Shown here piece by piece: positions 20,319 to 29,303 of a DNA stretch of 64,000 nt. How positions within the stretch are numbered: the first letter of the stretch is position 1; every line of letters begins with the position of its first letter. This DNA comes from Rhodobacterales bacterium. GTDB taxonomy: Bacteria > Pseudomonadota > Alphaproteobacteria > Rhodobacterales > Rhodobacteraceae. The stretch lies in assembly GCA_025362795.1 (NCBI GenBank), contig JANYFE010000078.1:1-64000 (forward strand). The letters run 5' to 3'. The notes beneath the pieces are model-generated. The model did not search any database. It saw only the letters and a program-made list of their open reading frames with translations, and had not been told where the DNA came from. Position numbers and translations under genes: made by a program.

Positions 20319-21337
20319 ACCCGCGCGATCTGCCCCGCACGGCCCCCACAATCCGCGACGTCGCACGGGAAGCAGGCGTGTCCATCGGCACCGTGTCCAA
20401 AGCGCTTAATAAGACCGGCGCAATTGCGCCCGAAACGCGCGCCCGGGTGATCGAGGTGGCGGAACGGCTGCAATTCCGCCCCAATACTCTGGCAAAAAGC
20501 CTGCATTCCGGCCTGTCAGGGTCGATCGGCCTGATTTCCAATGACAGCTTTGGTCGCTTCACCATGCCGATCATGGAAGGGTTGGAGCGCGTACTGGCAC
20601 CGCAAGGAATTGGCGTCTTCATGTGCAACGCCACCGACGACCCCGCCCGCGAGGCGGCGCATGTCGAACAGCTGATGGCCAAGCAGATCGACGGCATTGT
20701 TGTGACGGCCCGCCGCTCTGATCGCCGCCCGTCGGTGCATCTGGAAGGCCTCGGCATTCCGGTGATTTACGTCTTTTCCCACTCTGACGACCCCGGTGCC
20801 CTGACCCTGCTGCCGGATGACAAGGGCGGCGCAGAACTTGCGGTCAGTCACCTGCTGCAGATCGGTCGCCGCCGCATCGCCCATGTGACCGGGCCCGAAC
20901 ATTTCGAAGCAGTCCACCTGCGCCGCAAAGGTTATCTTGATGCCCTGTCCACCGTGGACGCCAGCCCGCTGCCGACCCTGAATGGCAAGTGGACCGAGGC
21001 TTGGGGCCGCGATGCCGTAGCCCAGCTTTACGGACCCGGCAAAACCAACCCCGATGCGCTGTTCTGTGGCAATGATCTGATTGCCCGTGGTGCCGCCGAT
21101 GCTTTGCGCGAGTTGGGCCGTTTGGTCCCCGATGATGTCGCCATTGTCGGCTTCGACAACTGGGCGGTGATGGCAGAAGCCTGCCGCCCCGCGCTTACCT
21201 CCATCGACATGAATCTTGCGGGCCTTGGTGCGGAAGCCGGGCGTTGCATGGCCGCGATGATTGGCGGCCAACCCGAACACGGGCAGCGCTTGCTGCCTTG
21301 TACTCTCATCACCCGGGCCTCCACGCTCGGGTACTAA
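20315..21337 (+). CDS. LacI-family transcriptional regulator of the sugar operon
   Basis: A 340-aa repressor-type protein. The N-terminal HTH is clear (TIRDVAREAGVSIGTVSKAL, about 12-31), followed by the hinge region RPNTLAKSLHSG and a periplasmic-binding-protein-like effector domain ending around IDMNLAGLGAEAGRCMAAM. It overlaps permease 2 by 4 nt and precedes the GH127 gene, so it is encoded within the operon it probably controls through the palindromes at 17161 and 17215. The inducer is likely a sugar released by the local hydrolases. Confidence 0.93.
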   Translation: MNPRDLPRTAPTIRDVAREAGVSIGTVSKALNKTGAIAPETRARVIEVAERLQFRPNTLAKSLHSGLSGSIGLISNDSFGRFTMPIMEGLERVLAPQGIGVFMCNATDDPAREAAHVEQLMAKQIDGIVVTARRSDRRPSVHLEGLGIPVIYVFSHSDDPGALTLLPDDKGGAELAVSHLLQIGRRRIAHVTGPEHFEAVHLRRKGYLDALSTVDASPLPTLNGKWTEAWGRDAVAQLYGPGKTNPDALFCGNDLIARGAADALRELGRLVPDDVAIVGFDNWAVMAEACRPALTSIDMNLAGLGAEAGRCMAAMIGGQPEHGQRLLPCTLITRASTLGY

Positions 21338-21348
21338 AGGAGAATACC

Positions 21349-23241
21349 TTGCGGAAATATGCGTCGGTCACATTCAGTGACGTGAAAATCACCGGGCCAT
21401 TCTGGTCGGAACGGCTTGATACCGTGTTGAACAGCACCATCCCCAGCCAGCATCGCCAGCTTGCAAGTTATGGCATGCTGGACAGCCTGAAACTGCCGCA
21501 ACCCGTGCCACCGCTGCGCATTCCCCGCAACCGCCACAACTTCACCACCCAGATTTTCTGGGATTCGGACGTCGGCAAATGGGTCGAGGCTGCCAGCTAT
21601 GCCCTGTCGCACCGCCGCGATCCGGTGGTCGAGGCCCAGATTGAATCCATCGTGGACGATCTCGAAAAGTCGCAAGCCCCCGACGGCTATCTCAACTGCT
21701 GGTATCTGGAACGCGAGCCTGAAAACCGCTGGACCAACCTGCGCGACAACCACGAGTTGTATAACGCCGGTCACATGCTGGAGGGTGCGGTGGCCTATTT
21801 CCACGCCACCGGCCGCGACCGCCACATGCAGATCATGATGCGCTACATGGACCATATCGCCGCCACCTTCGGCCCGAACCCCGGCCAGAAGCGCGGCTAC
21901 TGCGGCCATCAGGAAATCGAACTGGCCCTCGTCAAACTGTACCACGCGACCGGGACCAGGAAATACCTCGACCTCGCCACCTATTTCATCAACGAACGCG
22001 GCAGCCAGCCGCATTACTTTGACATCGAACGCGCGGCGCGGGGCGAGGCACCAGAGACATTCCTGCAAGGCACCTACGAATACAGCCAGTCCCACATTCC
22101 GGTCCGCCAACAAACCAAAGTCGTGGGCCACGCGGTTCGTGCCATGTACATGTACACCGCGATGGCCGACCTCGCCGCTGAACACGATGATGACGGCCTC
22201 AAAATGGCCTGTGAAACCTTGTGGGCCGACGTGACCCGCACCCGCATGTATGTGACCGGCGGCTTTGGCCCCTCGGCCAGCAACGAAGGCTTCACCAAGG
22301 ACTACGACCTGCCCAACGACACCGCCTATGCCGAAACCTGCGCCAGCGTTGCAATGGTGTTCTGGGCGGCGCGGATGCTGAACCTCGACCTTGATGGGCA
22401 ATATGCCGACATTCTGGAACTGGCGCTGTACAACACCTCGCTCGCGGGCCTCAGCCGCGACGGCACCCAGTATTTCTACGACAACAAACTGGATAGCGAC
22501 GGCTCGCATCAACGGTGGGATTGGCACCCCTGCCCGTGTTGCACAATGAACGTCGCCCGTCTGGTCGCCTCCATCGCCGGCTACTTCTACTCCGTCGCGG
22601 ATACCGAAATTGCCGTCCATCTGTATGGCGGCGCTAAAACGACTCTCGACGTGGCTGGCGGCAAAGTCACCCTCACCGAAACCTCAAACTACCCGTGGTC
22701 CGGCGATATCAGTCTCACATTGGACCCGGAAGGCGCTGCCGACTTTACCCTTGCCCTCCGCATCCCCAACTGGACCAAAGGCGCGACCGCCCGCGTCAAC
22801 GGCGCACCGGTGCTGATGACCACCGAACGCGGCTATCTCAAGATCACGCGGCATTGGGCCAAAGGCGACCGCGTGGAACTCTCGCTCCCGATGCCCGCCG
22901 AACGCCTGTATGCCCACCCTGATGTGCGGCAAGACGTGGGCCGCGTTGCCCTGCGCCGGGGGCCACTGGTCTATTGCGTCGAAAGCCATGACATCGTGGG
23001 CCCGGTGGTCCGCATGCGCCTGCCTTCGACGGCAGCGCTGACCTCTGAATGGCGCGGCGATCTGTTGGGCGGCATTACCGTGGTCAAAGCTGACGCGCAG
23101 CTGACGGATGCCGCGAAATGGGGTGCAGCACTTTACCGGGGCACCCCGCCAACCGAAGCGCCATCGCCCCTTGTCGCCGTGCCCTATTACATCTGGTGCA
23201 ACCGGGGCGCCAACCCGATGCAGGTCTGGGTGCAGGAGTAA
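21349..23241 (+). CDS. GH127-family glycoside hydrolase (beta-L-arabinofuranosidase type)
   Basis: A 630-aa enzyme with an (alpha/alpha)6-type N-terminal region and beta-rich C-terminus. The zinc-thiolate site of GH127 is complete: E313, E329, C331, and the pair C397-C398 in CPCCTMNVARL. In the characterised enzyme HypBA1 the corresponding spacing of the two Glu (16) and Glu to Cys (2) is the same. The last Cys is the nucleophile. No signal peptide is seen, so it acts on imported substrates. The start is probably TTG at 21349, since AAAGGAG lies 6 nt upstream; no suitable ATG fits. Family members also act on other beta-L-sugars, so the substrate is not certain. Confidence 0.88.
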   Translation: MRKYASVTFSDVKITGPFWSERLDTVLNSTIPSQHRQLASYGMLDSLKLPQPVPPLRIPRNRHNFTTQIFWDSDVGKWVEAASYALSHRRDPVVEAQIESIVDDLEKSQAPDGYLNCWYLEREPENRWTNLRDNHELYNAGHMLEGAVAYFHATGRDRHMQIMMRYMDHIAATFGPNPGQKRGYCGHQEIELALVKLYHATGTRKYLDLATYFINERGSQPHYFDIERAARGEAPETFLQGTYEYSQSHIPVRQQTKVVGHAVRAMYMYTAMADLAAEHDDDGLKMACETLWADVTRTRMYVTGGFGPSASNEGFTKDYDLPNDTAYAETCASVAMVFWAARMLNLDLDGQYADILELALYNTSLAGLSRDGTQYFYDNKLDSDGSHQRWDWHPCPCCTMNVARLVASIAGYFYSVADTEIAVHLYGGAKTTLDVAGGKVTLTETSNYPWSGDISLTLDPEGAADFTLALRIPNWTKGATARVNGAPVLMTTERGYLKITRHWAKGDRVELSLPMPAERLYAHPDVRQDVGRVALRRGPLVYCVESHDIVGPVVRMRLPSTAALTSEWRGDLLGGITVVKADAQLTDAAKWGAALYRGTPPTEAPSPLVAVPYYIWCNRGANPMQVWVQE

Positions 23242-23244
23242 CCA

Positions 23245-24324
23245 ATGGCCCATGTCGAACTGACCGACCTCAGCAAAACCTTCGGGGCCTTTCAGGCCCT
23301 GCAAGACATCTCGCTGCATATCGAAAAGGGCGAATTTTGTGCCTTGCTGGGCCCTTCCGGCTGCGGGAAATCGACACTGTTGCGACTGATTGCCGGGCTG
23401 GAGGATGTGACCTCTGGCGAGATTCGGATCAATGGCCGCGACGTGACGGATATGGAACCCGCGGACCGCAAGATTGCGATGGTCTTTCAAAGTTATGCGC
23501 TTTACCCGCATATGACCGTCGCCGAAAACATCGCCTTCTCGCTGGAAGCAGCAGGCATGCCCAAGGCCCCGCGCCTTGCGCGCGCCGCCGAGGTCGCCAA
23601 AACCCTGCAACTCGACCACCTGCTGAACCGCCGCCCCGCCTTGCTGTCCGGCGGTCAGCGTCAGCGCGTCGCCATCGGTCGCGCCCTTGTTCGCGACCCC
23701 GAGGTCTTTCTGTTCGACGAACCGCTCTCCAACCTCGACGCGATGCTGCGGGTCCAGATGCGGATGGAACTTTCCAGCCTGCACCACGACCTTGCGGCAA
23801 CCATGATCTATGTGACCCATGACCAGGTCGAGGCGATGACGATGGCGGACCGCATTGTGGTGATGGATCAGGGCCGCATCCGCCAGATCGGCGCGCCGAT
23901 GGCGCTTTACGCCCACCCCGCCGACCGTTTTGTCGCCGCGTTCATCGGCTCGCCCTCGATGAATTTTCTACCCGGCACGATCACCGGGACCGGCGCACAG
24001 CTGACCCTTGACCTCGGGCGTGCCGCCAAGCCCTTTACGCTGACGCCGCGCGGGCAATCCGCGGCCAAAGGCCCTGCCGATCTGGGCATCCGCCCGGAAC
24101 ACGCGACCCTGACCGCGCCTGATGCGACCGATGCCACGCTTCCCGCCCGCATCCGTCTGGTCGAACGGCTTGGCAACCAAACGCTGGTTCACCTGGAAAC
24201 CGCCGCTGGCCCTTTCACCCTGCAAGGCCCCGGTGACCTGCCCGCCAAACCCGGCGATCAGACGGCACTGTCCTTCGACCCAAGCCGCGCCCATGTCTTC
24301 GGTCCGGATGGCAAGGCGATCTGA
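23245..24324 (+). CDS. Sugar ABC transporter ATPase (UgpC/MalK-like)
   Basis: A 359-aa ATPase. Walker A GPSGCGKST, Q-loop VFQSYALYPHM, signature LSGGQRQRVAIGRAL, Walker B VFLFDEPLSNLD and the switch His in YVTHDQ are all present in the first 240 residues. The C-terminal part (about 240-359) is the OB-type regulatory domain of the MalK/UgpC group. It starts 3 nt after the GH127 stop, so it is the last gene of the operon and powers the two permeases. A strong bidirectional terminator follows. Confidence 0.93.
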   Translation: MAHVELTDLSKTFGAFQALQDISLHIEKGEFCALLGPSGCGKSTLLRLIAGLEDVTSGEIRINGRDVTDMEPADRKIAMVFQSYALYPHMTVAENIAFSLEAAGMPKAPRLARAAEVAKTLQLDHLLNRRPALLSGGQRQRVAIGRALVRDPEVFLFDEPLSNLDAMLRVQMRMELSSLHHDLAATMIYVTHDQVEAMTMADRIVVMDQGRIRQIGAPMALYAHPADRFVAAFIGSPSMNFLPGTITGTGAQLTLDLGRAAKPFTLTPRGQSAAKGPADLGIRPEHATLTAPDATDATLPARIRLVERLGNQTLVHLETAAGPFTLQGPGDLPAKPGDQTALSFDPSRAHVFGPDGKAI

Positions 24325-24372
24325 CAGTGGGGTGATTTTAGCCTAATTGTGACATGCTGCGCCGTCACAAAC

Positions 24373-24404
24373 GAAAATGCCCGACCAATCGGCCGGGCAT
24401 TTTC
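24373..24404. terminator. Bidirectional intrinsic terminator
   Basis: GAAAATGCCCG (24373-24383) pairs perfectly with CGGGCATTTTC (24394-24404), with a 10-nt loop. A-runs on one side and T-runs on the other allow it to end both the sugar operon (+) and the VPLPA-CTERM gene (-). Confidence 0.85.
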
Positions 24405-24442
24405 AAAGATTGAACACGCGCCGCCTGAGCGGCGCGGTTGGA

Positions 24443-25135
24443 TCAGGCCGATTTGCGACGACGTGCCGCAAGCAGACCGCCCAAACCAGTCAGCAGCAGC
24501 AGGCCACCCGCCGGCAGCGGAACTGCCTGAACGTCGAAGCGAACGACCATATCGTCGAAGTCACGGTCGCCAACGCCGACACCCTGAGAGTTCGCACCAA
24601 AACCGTCATCGAGCAGCGCGATGATCGAATGGCCATCAGTGCTGAGGTGAGTGAAGCCCATGCCAATGTTCTTGTGGTTCGAGGTGCCACCATTCGTGAT
24701 CACGCCGACCGGGTTAAACGCGGTCGTGGTGAACAGGAAGTCCAGAAAGTTCCCGCCGGTTTGCGTGAACTGAATCTGCGCCCCAACCGACCCCTTGTTG
24801 TACAGCGACCCGCCGCTGACCGTTTCAAAGACGTAGTTCTGCGCGTTGGCATCCTTGCCAAGGAAGGTAACCGTGATCAGCGCCTTGCCAACCGCGTTCA
24901 GCCAAAGACCACCAGCGGTGTTTCCCGCGCCTGTCAGACCGTTGTCAACCGGCGAACGAAAACGAGTGATCCAATCACCTACGTTGACGCCGGTTCCCGG
25001 TGACGGGTTAAAGTTAGTCGTAAGTTGCTGGTTTACGCCATTGCCGGTAACCGAAAACGTCGCAGCTGAGGCAACAGACGCTGTCAAAAGAACAGCAGCC
25101 CCCACCACACCCAGGATCTTATTATAAATTCCCAT
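24443..25135 (-). CDS. VPLPA-CTERM sorting-domain protein
   Basis: A 230-aa secreted protein. The signal peptide (hydrophobic VVGAAVLLTASVASA, cleavage about ASA-AT) is followed by a low-complexity, Gly/Thr/Asn-rich middle, and a C-terminal sorting tail: VPLPAGGLLLLTGLGGLL followed by ARRRKSA, which is motif, helix and basic end. Proteins of this class are recognised and processed by an XrtD-type exosortase, present at 37963. The middle contains DRDFDDMVVRFDV, common in PEP-CTERM-type proteins, but no catalytic motif. ATG 25135 is favoured by GGAG 8 nt upstream; a GTG at 25144 is the alternative. It stands alone. Confidence 0.9.
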   Translation of the reverse strand: MGIYNKILGVVGAAVLLTASVASAATFSVTGNGVNQQLTTNFNPSPGTGVNVGDWITRFRSPVDNGLTGAGNTAGGLWLNAVGKALITVTFLGKDANAQNYVFETVSGGSLYNKGSVGAQIQFTQTGGNFLDFLFTTTAFNPVGVITNGGTSNHKNIGMGFTHLSTDGHSIIALLDDGFGANSQGVGVGDRDFDDMVVRFDVQAVPLPAGGLLLLTGLGGLLAARRRKSA

Positions 25136-25723
25136 TTCATTCACTCCGTTGAACTAACATAACGGGCATCGTCCGCATGTGCTCCGCGGACTTCGCCCAG
25201 ACCCCGTTGACACGACCCCTAACATTCCCGCTCCCGTAGAGCTTTGCGGAAATGTACAGAACTCGCGCCGCACCTACGTAGAATAGACGATGTGGCAGGC
25301 AATTAACACACTTTTGCCATGATATCCCCATAAAACAACTTAGAGGAGAAGTGGCGGCCGCCCGTGCTGCGGAATTTTGCGAATTTGCGCAATTTTGTTA
25401 AACTGTTGCCAAACTGAGGACAAATTCAGGCGTGGCGGGGGTCACAAGACACCTTCCAGACGCGGTTACGGGCCGAATCACTTCTCTCCTGGTCCTGATT
25501 TTCGGCGCCCAAAATTGACAGGCGGGGGTTGCGAAACTGACCGCCGCCAAGTGCCTTTTCCGTGTATTCTCCATGTAACAGAGCGGCGCTTTTGTCGCGT
25601 TTTGTGGGCTGCAATCCCGGCCTTGCGACCCCCAATTTCGCCTGCGCCACGGGCCGGAACTCGCGGGACCAACCTGGCCGGATCAAAAGCGGAAAACCGT
25701 TCGTCCCGGCTGCAATTGCAGGG
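25136..25723. other. 588-bp region without a recognisable gene
   Basis: It lies upstream of the VPLPA-CTERM gene and downstream of a glycosyltransferase gene, both on the minus strand. An A+T-richer patch near 25361-25420 is a candidate promoter region for the VPLPA-CTERM gene. A 12-bp palindrome CTGCAATTGCAG is at 25710-25721, just past the end of the glycosyltransferase gene. Short open frames here have no ribosome-binding sites and no family resemblance. Confidence 0.5.
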
Positions 25724-26968
25724 CTAAACCTGCGTTTGATAAGCCCGCTGCCAGCTTTCGGCAACGGATTCCCACGTAAACTTGGCTTCTGCCCGGGCGC
25801 GGGCCTTGGCAGAGATTATGTCGGCGAGGGCCGCATCCTGCGCCAAACGGTCCAATGCCTTTGCCAACCCGGCTACCACGGTTTCGTCGCTTGTGGTCTC
25901 GACAAGAATGGCAGACCCTGCGTCACCCAGCATCGCAGGCCCCCCCCAACGCAAGGCAATCACCGGCAGACCGATCGCCATGGCCTCTTGCATAACGATT
26001 CCGTTTGCCTCTGCCAGCGACGCGAAAAGATAGCCGCGATAGGCGGCATAGGCGGCAAGAAGATCGTCGTGGCTGGCGACCCAGCCTTTGAAGATGACCC
26101 GGTCTTGCAGGCCAAGGCGCACTACCAGTGCGGTCAACTCAGGCCGCTTTTCACCGTCGCCAAAGATATCAAGGCAGATCGTCGGCCCGGCTTTCGCCAC
26201 CGCCCGAATAGCCAGATCGGTCCCCTTGTGATCGACCAGCCGACCGGAACAGACAAAACGCGGGTTCACCCCGGCGTGTTGCAGGCGCGGATTCTGAAAA
26301 ATCGCCGCGCTGACGCCGGAATCGACAACGTCCACCATCCGCTGTTCCGGGCATCCCGCCAAACGGAGCGAGGCCCGCGTGCGTTCGTAGCCTGAAACCA
26401 AAACCGTGTCGAAGCGCAGCTTTTCGCGGAAAGTCCAGCCAAGAACCACCTGCGACACAGCGTGGAGGCGCTCGCGGAACCGGTCTTTCCAGGACATCCG
26501 GCTACGAAACGCCGGGGGATAATAGATGTTGCCGGTCAGCGGACCGAGGACCGCTTTGTAGCCCCTGAGCGGAAAGCGCAATGCAACCGGGGAGACCGGC
26601 GATATGTAATGCAGGATCGGTGTCGCACCCGTTGCGGCCTCTGCGGCGATCATCGGCCGCACTTTGAGGTGGAAATAAATGCTCAGACAGCCCCGCAGCG
26701 GCGCTACCCGCCACATAAAGCGTTGCAGGCCGGTGTCTGGAACGGTGCGCAGCTGCGCCTCTGGCAGGAACAGGCCATGACCCCGGGCTCTGGCGTGGGT
26801 GAACACCACCAGCTCATGCCCCGATTCCCTTAAGAAATCAGCATATTGCTGGCTTTTGATCGCCTCACCCCCGGCGCTGGAACCGAACCGTTCGGAGATC
26901 AGGAAAATGCGGGCCTTTGCGGCGGAGGTATTGGCCAAATCTGCTCCTTTTGGAACTAACGTTCGCAT
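25724..26968 (-). CDS. Glycosyltransferase family 4 (GT-B fold)
   Basis: A 414-aa predicted cytosolic or membrane-peripheral glycosyltransferase. The C-terminal donor-binding half has FVCSGRLVDHKGTDLAIRA, LDIFGDGEKRPEL and the EX7E-like ASLAEANGIVMQEAMAIG, all typical of GT4. The N-terminal acceptor half starts RIFLISERFGSSAGGEAIKS. Sugar and linkage cannot be told. It is the last of four same-strand genes (31922 down to 25724), 13 nt after the preceding glycosyltransferase, and probably builds the same polysaccharide. Confidence 0.88.
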   Translation of the reverse strand: MRTLVPKGADLANTSAAKARIFLISERFGSSAGGEAIKSQQYADFLRESGHELVVFTHARARGHGLFLPEAQLRTVPDTGLQRFMWRVAPLRGCLSIYFHLKVRPMIAAEAATGATPILHYISPVSPVALRFPLRGYKAVLGPLTGNIYYPPAFRSRMSWKDRFRERLHAVSQVVLGWTFREKLRFDTVLVSGYERTRASLRLAGCPEQRMVDVVDSGVSAAIFQNPRLQHAGVNPRFVCSGRLVDHKGTDLAIRAVAKAGPTICLDIFGDGEKRPELTALVVRLGLQDRVIFKGWVASHDDLLAAYAAYRGYLFASLAEANGIVMQEAMAIGLPVIALRWGGPAMLGDAGSAILVETTSDETVVAGLAKALDRLAQDAALADIISAKARARAEAKFTWESVAESWQRAYQTQV

Positions 26969-26981
26969 GAAAGGTCTCTGT

Positions 26982-28301
26982 CTAACTGTCTATCTTAAAG
27001 CTTGGACCGCCTGATCCGTTCTGCGCTGCAACATCGGCGGGGCGCAGGCCCCTCCCGGTTCCAGCGAACAACTGGTACAGCCACGCCGCTTCGACCGCAA
27101 TATCGTGTTCCTTCAGCACTTTCTGGCGGCCCGCCTCGCCCATCCGGGCGCATAGCCCTTGATCACCCAGCAACGCCCTCAGCCGCACCGTCAGGTTTTC
27201 AACATCGCCGGGGGGCACAAGAAAGCCGCTCAGCCCGTCGTCCACCAGTTCCGGGACGCCACCCACCTGGGTCGCTATAACCGGAAGCCGGCTCGCCATC
27301 GCTTCCATCAGCACCACCGGCACTCCCTCGGCAAAACTGGGCAGCACCAGCATGTCTGCATCGTCCAGCAAAGCCGTGACCGCGCTTTCGTCAAGATAGC
27401 CGGCAAATTGGACGGCAGCCTGCACGCCCAGCGCCTTGGCCTGCGCCTCTAGCATATTCCGGGCCGGACCGTCCCCGGCAATGGTCAAATGCGCATTGGG
27501 ATAATCACTTCGCGCGGCGGCAAAAGCCTGCAGCAGCAGTGACACGCCCTTGACCGCGTCAAGCCGTCCCACGAAAACCAGATGGCCGGTAAAGTCCCGG
27601 CGCGGGTGGTGGCCATAGGTTGTTGGCTCCACGCCACAATGAACAATGCGCAGCTTGTCCCAATGGATCTGATCCGAAAACAGCATGACCTGACTGCGGC
27701 AGAAGTGGCTTATGCAGGCAATGAAACCGGCTCGCGCGACTTTGGCATCAATGTGCCACCAACGGGCCTCGAAGAACAGGCTCGGCCCGTGCATGGTGAT
27801 GCTGAAGGGAATGCCGGACAGCTCGCTTGCCAGCATGGTCAGTGATCCGCTGGAATCGCCGAAATGGTTGTGCATGTGCACGACGCCCTGGTCCTGCATG
27901 TGCCGGGCCAGAACGCCAGCCTCCGCGAAATAGAACGCCTGCCACACCAACGCCTTCAAACCCGGCGGGCGTGTCGCAAAGGCCAGGCGCAGCGCCGAAA
28001 ACCACCGCCCCGGGCTTCTGGTCAGCAGGGCAAAATGGGCCGCCAGCAGCCGGCGCGGCGCAAGGGCTGCGTCCATCACACAATACGTCGCTGCCGCCTC
28101 GGCTTGCTGATCTGCACCCACGATTGTCTTGGCCAGCGGGCGCCGCACCGTGCAGGTCAAAACCTTCGCCCCCAACTGCCGCAGCGCCATGATCTCGCGC
28201 TGGATGAAAGTATGCGACACTTTGGGATATTCCCCAGTCACATAGGCAATCGGGCCGGCAAGCGGTTCAGGACGGGCAAATTTTGGATCAGATGGCGACA
28301 T
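26982..28301 (-). CDS. Glycosyltransferase family 4 (GT-B fold)
   Basis: A 439-aa glycosyltransferase. N-terminal YVTGEYPKVSHTFIQREI is typical of exopolysaccharide GT4 enzymes of the colanic-acid type. The donor side has LVFVGRLDAVKGVSLLLQAF, LTIAGDGPARNMLEAQA and LPSFAEGVPVVLMEAMAS. It begins directly after the stop of the preceding gene (TGAATG), so translation is probably coupled. The sugar is unknown. Confidence 0.9.
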   Translation of the reverse strand: MSPSDPKFARPEPLAGPIAYVTGEYPKVSHTFIQREIMALRQLGAKVLTCTVRRPLAKTIVGADQQAEAAATYCVMDAALAPRRLLAAHFALLTRSPGRWFSALRLAFATRPPGLKALVWQAFYFAEAGVLARHMQDQGVVHMHNHFGDSSGSLTMLASELSGIPFSITMHGPSLFFEARWWHIDAKVARAGFIACISHFCRSQVMLFSDQIHWDKLRIVHCGVEPTTYGHHPRRDFTGHLVFVGRLDAVKGVSLLLQAFAAARSDYPNAHLTIAGDGPARNMLEAQAKALGVQAAVQFAGYLDESAVTALLDDADMLVLPSFAEGVPVVLMEAMASRLPVIATQVGGVPELVDDGLSGFLVPPGDVENLTVRLRALLGDQGLCARMGEAGRQKVLKEHDIAVEAAWLYQLFAGTGRGLRPADVAAQNGSGGPSFKIDS

Positions 28302-29264
28302 TCAAGACCCCGCCATTTCCCGGCTCAGTGCCCCACCCTTCCAGCGCGACGCGAACGCTGCCTCGATCTCGGCTATCGCTTGGTGCCTGCCGACCCGCAG
28401 GGCGCGGCGTTGGTAAGCCCGGATGAACTGACGCAACTCGGCATCATCGTGCTGCGGCAACCCTTGCGCCCAAGCCTTGACATAGCCCCACCAGGTCGCC
28501 AGCCCGCCAATAACCAACGGGGGGTGTCCCATGCGGTACAGGCAGGTCGCCATGAAATACCAATAGTCGCTGCCCATGTAGTACTGCCCATAACCATGCC
28601 GCATCCGGCCGGTCAGAATGCCCTTCTGGCTGGCACCCATCGGGCGCAAGTGTTCAAACCGCAGATTCGGGTCATCCCAGCTGCACGCGACCCAGCCCAA
28701 CTGGCGCGATTTGTGGCAGTCGATGGCGTCCCACATCACTTCATGGACAAACCCGCCGATGTCGTTGAAACAGGAAACCCGGTAGAATTTGGTCATCCCG
28801 ACCGACATTTCATCGCCGCATTTCTCGCTGACCAGACGGCCAGCACTGGTGCGGAAATAGGGTTTCCCGCTGCAACTGCCGATCCGCGGGTTGGCGACCA
28901 TCCGCGCCATCAGCCCGCTGAAATATCCCACCGGCAAATCCAGATCGAGATCAAGCTTGCACAGATAGTCAAAGCCCGCAGACCCAACCTGATTCAAGCC
29001 GTAATAGAAGGCCTCGACCACACCCGGCCCCACGGCACGGCTGCCGCGATCCGGTTTGGTGACAATCCTGATCCAGTCGAACCGCCCGGCGTAGTCACGC
29101 AAAATCGCAGGGGTTTCGTCGGTTGACCCGTCATCGACAATGACCCACAGCGCGGGCTGCGCATCCTGTGCCACCACGCTGTCCAGCGTGCGCCGCATAT
29201 AGGCCGCTTCGTTGCGGCAGGGCGTCACCAACAGGTAGCGTCCCGGGTTTGGATCAAAGGACAT
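28302..29264 (-). CDS. Glycosyltransferase family 2 (GT-A fold)
   Basis: A 320-aa enzyme. N-terminal LVTPCRNEAAYMRRTLDSVV and VIVDDGSTDETPAIL are the nucleotide-sugar-binding start of GT2, and the acidic DLDLDLP motif near residue 107 is the metal-binding DxD equivalent. No long transmembrane region is evident, so it probably works at the inner face of the membrane. GGAG lies 8 nt before the ATG at 29264. It is adjacent to the GT4 gene and follows the adenylation/acyltransferase gene by 39 nt. Confidence 0.88.
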   Translation of the reverse strand: MSFDPNPGRYLLVTPCRNEAAYMRRTLDSVVAQDAQPALWVIVDDGSTDETPAILRDYAGRFDWIRIVTKPDRGSRAVGPGVVEAFYYGLNQVGSAGFDYLCKLDLDLDLPVGYFSGLMARMVANPRIGSCSGKPYFRTSAGRLVSEKCGDEMSVGMTKFYRVSCFNDIGGFVHEVMWDAIDCHKSRQLGWVACSWDDPNLRFEHLRPMGASQKGILTGRMRHGYGQYYMGSDYWYFMATCLYRMGHPPLVIGGLATWWGYVKAWAQGLPQHDDAELRQFIRAYQRRALRVGRHQAIAEIEAAFASRWKGGALSREMAGS

Positions 29265-29303
29265 AGGCAGGCTCCAACAAACGTGGCGGATTTGGCTTGG
29301 ATA

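Noticed and set aside
25515-25520. TTGACA as a -35 box on the plus strand
   Set aside because: No -10-like sequence follows at 16-18 bp and no plus-strand gene starts downstream.
25377-25764. Short open frames on both strands between the VPLPA-CTERM and glycosyltransferase genes
   Set aside because: No ribosome-binding sites, no recognisable domains and overlapping opposite frames.
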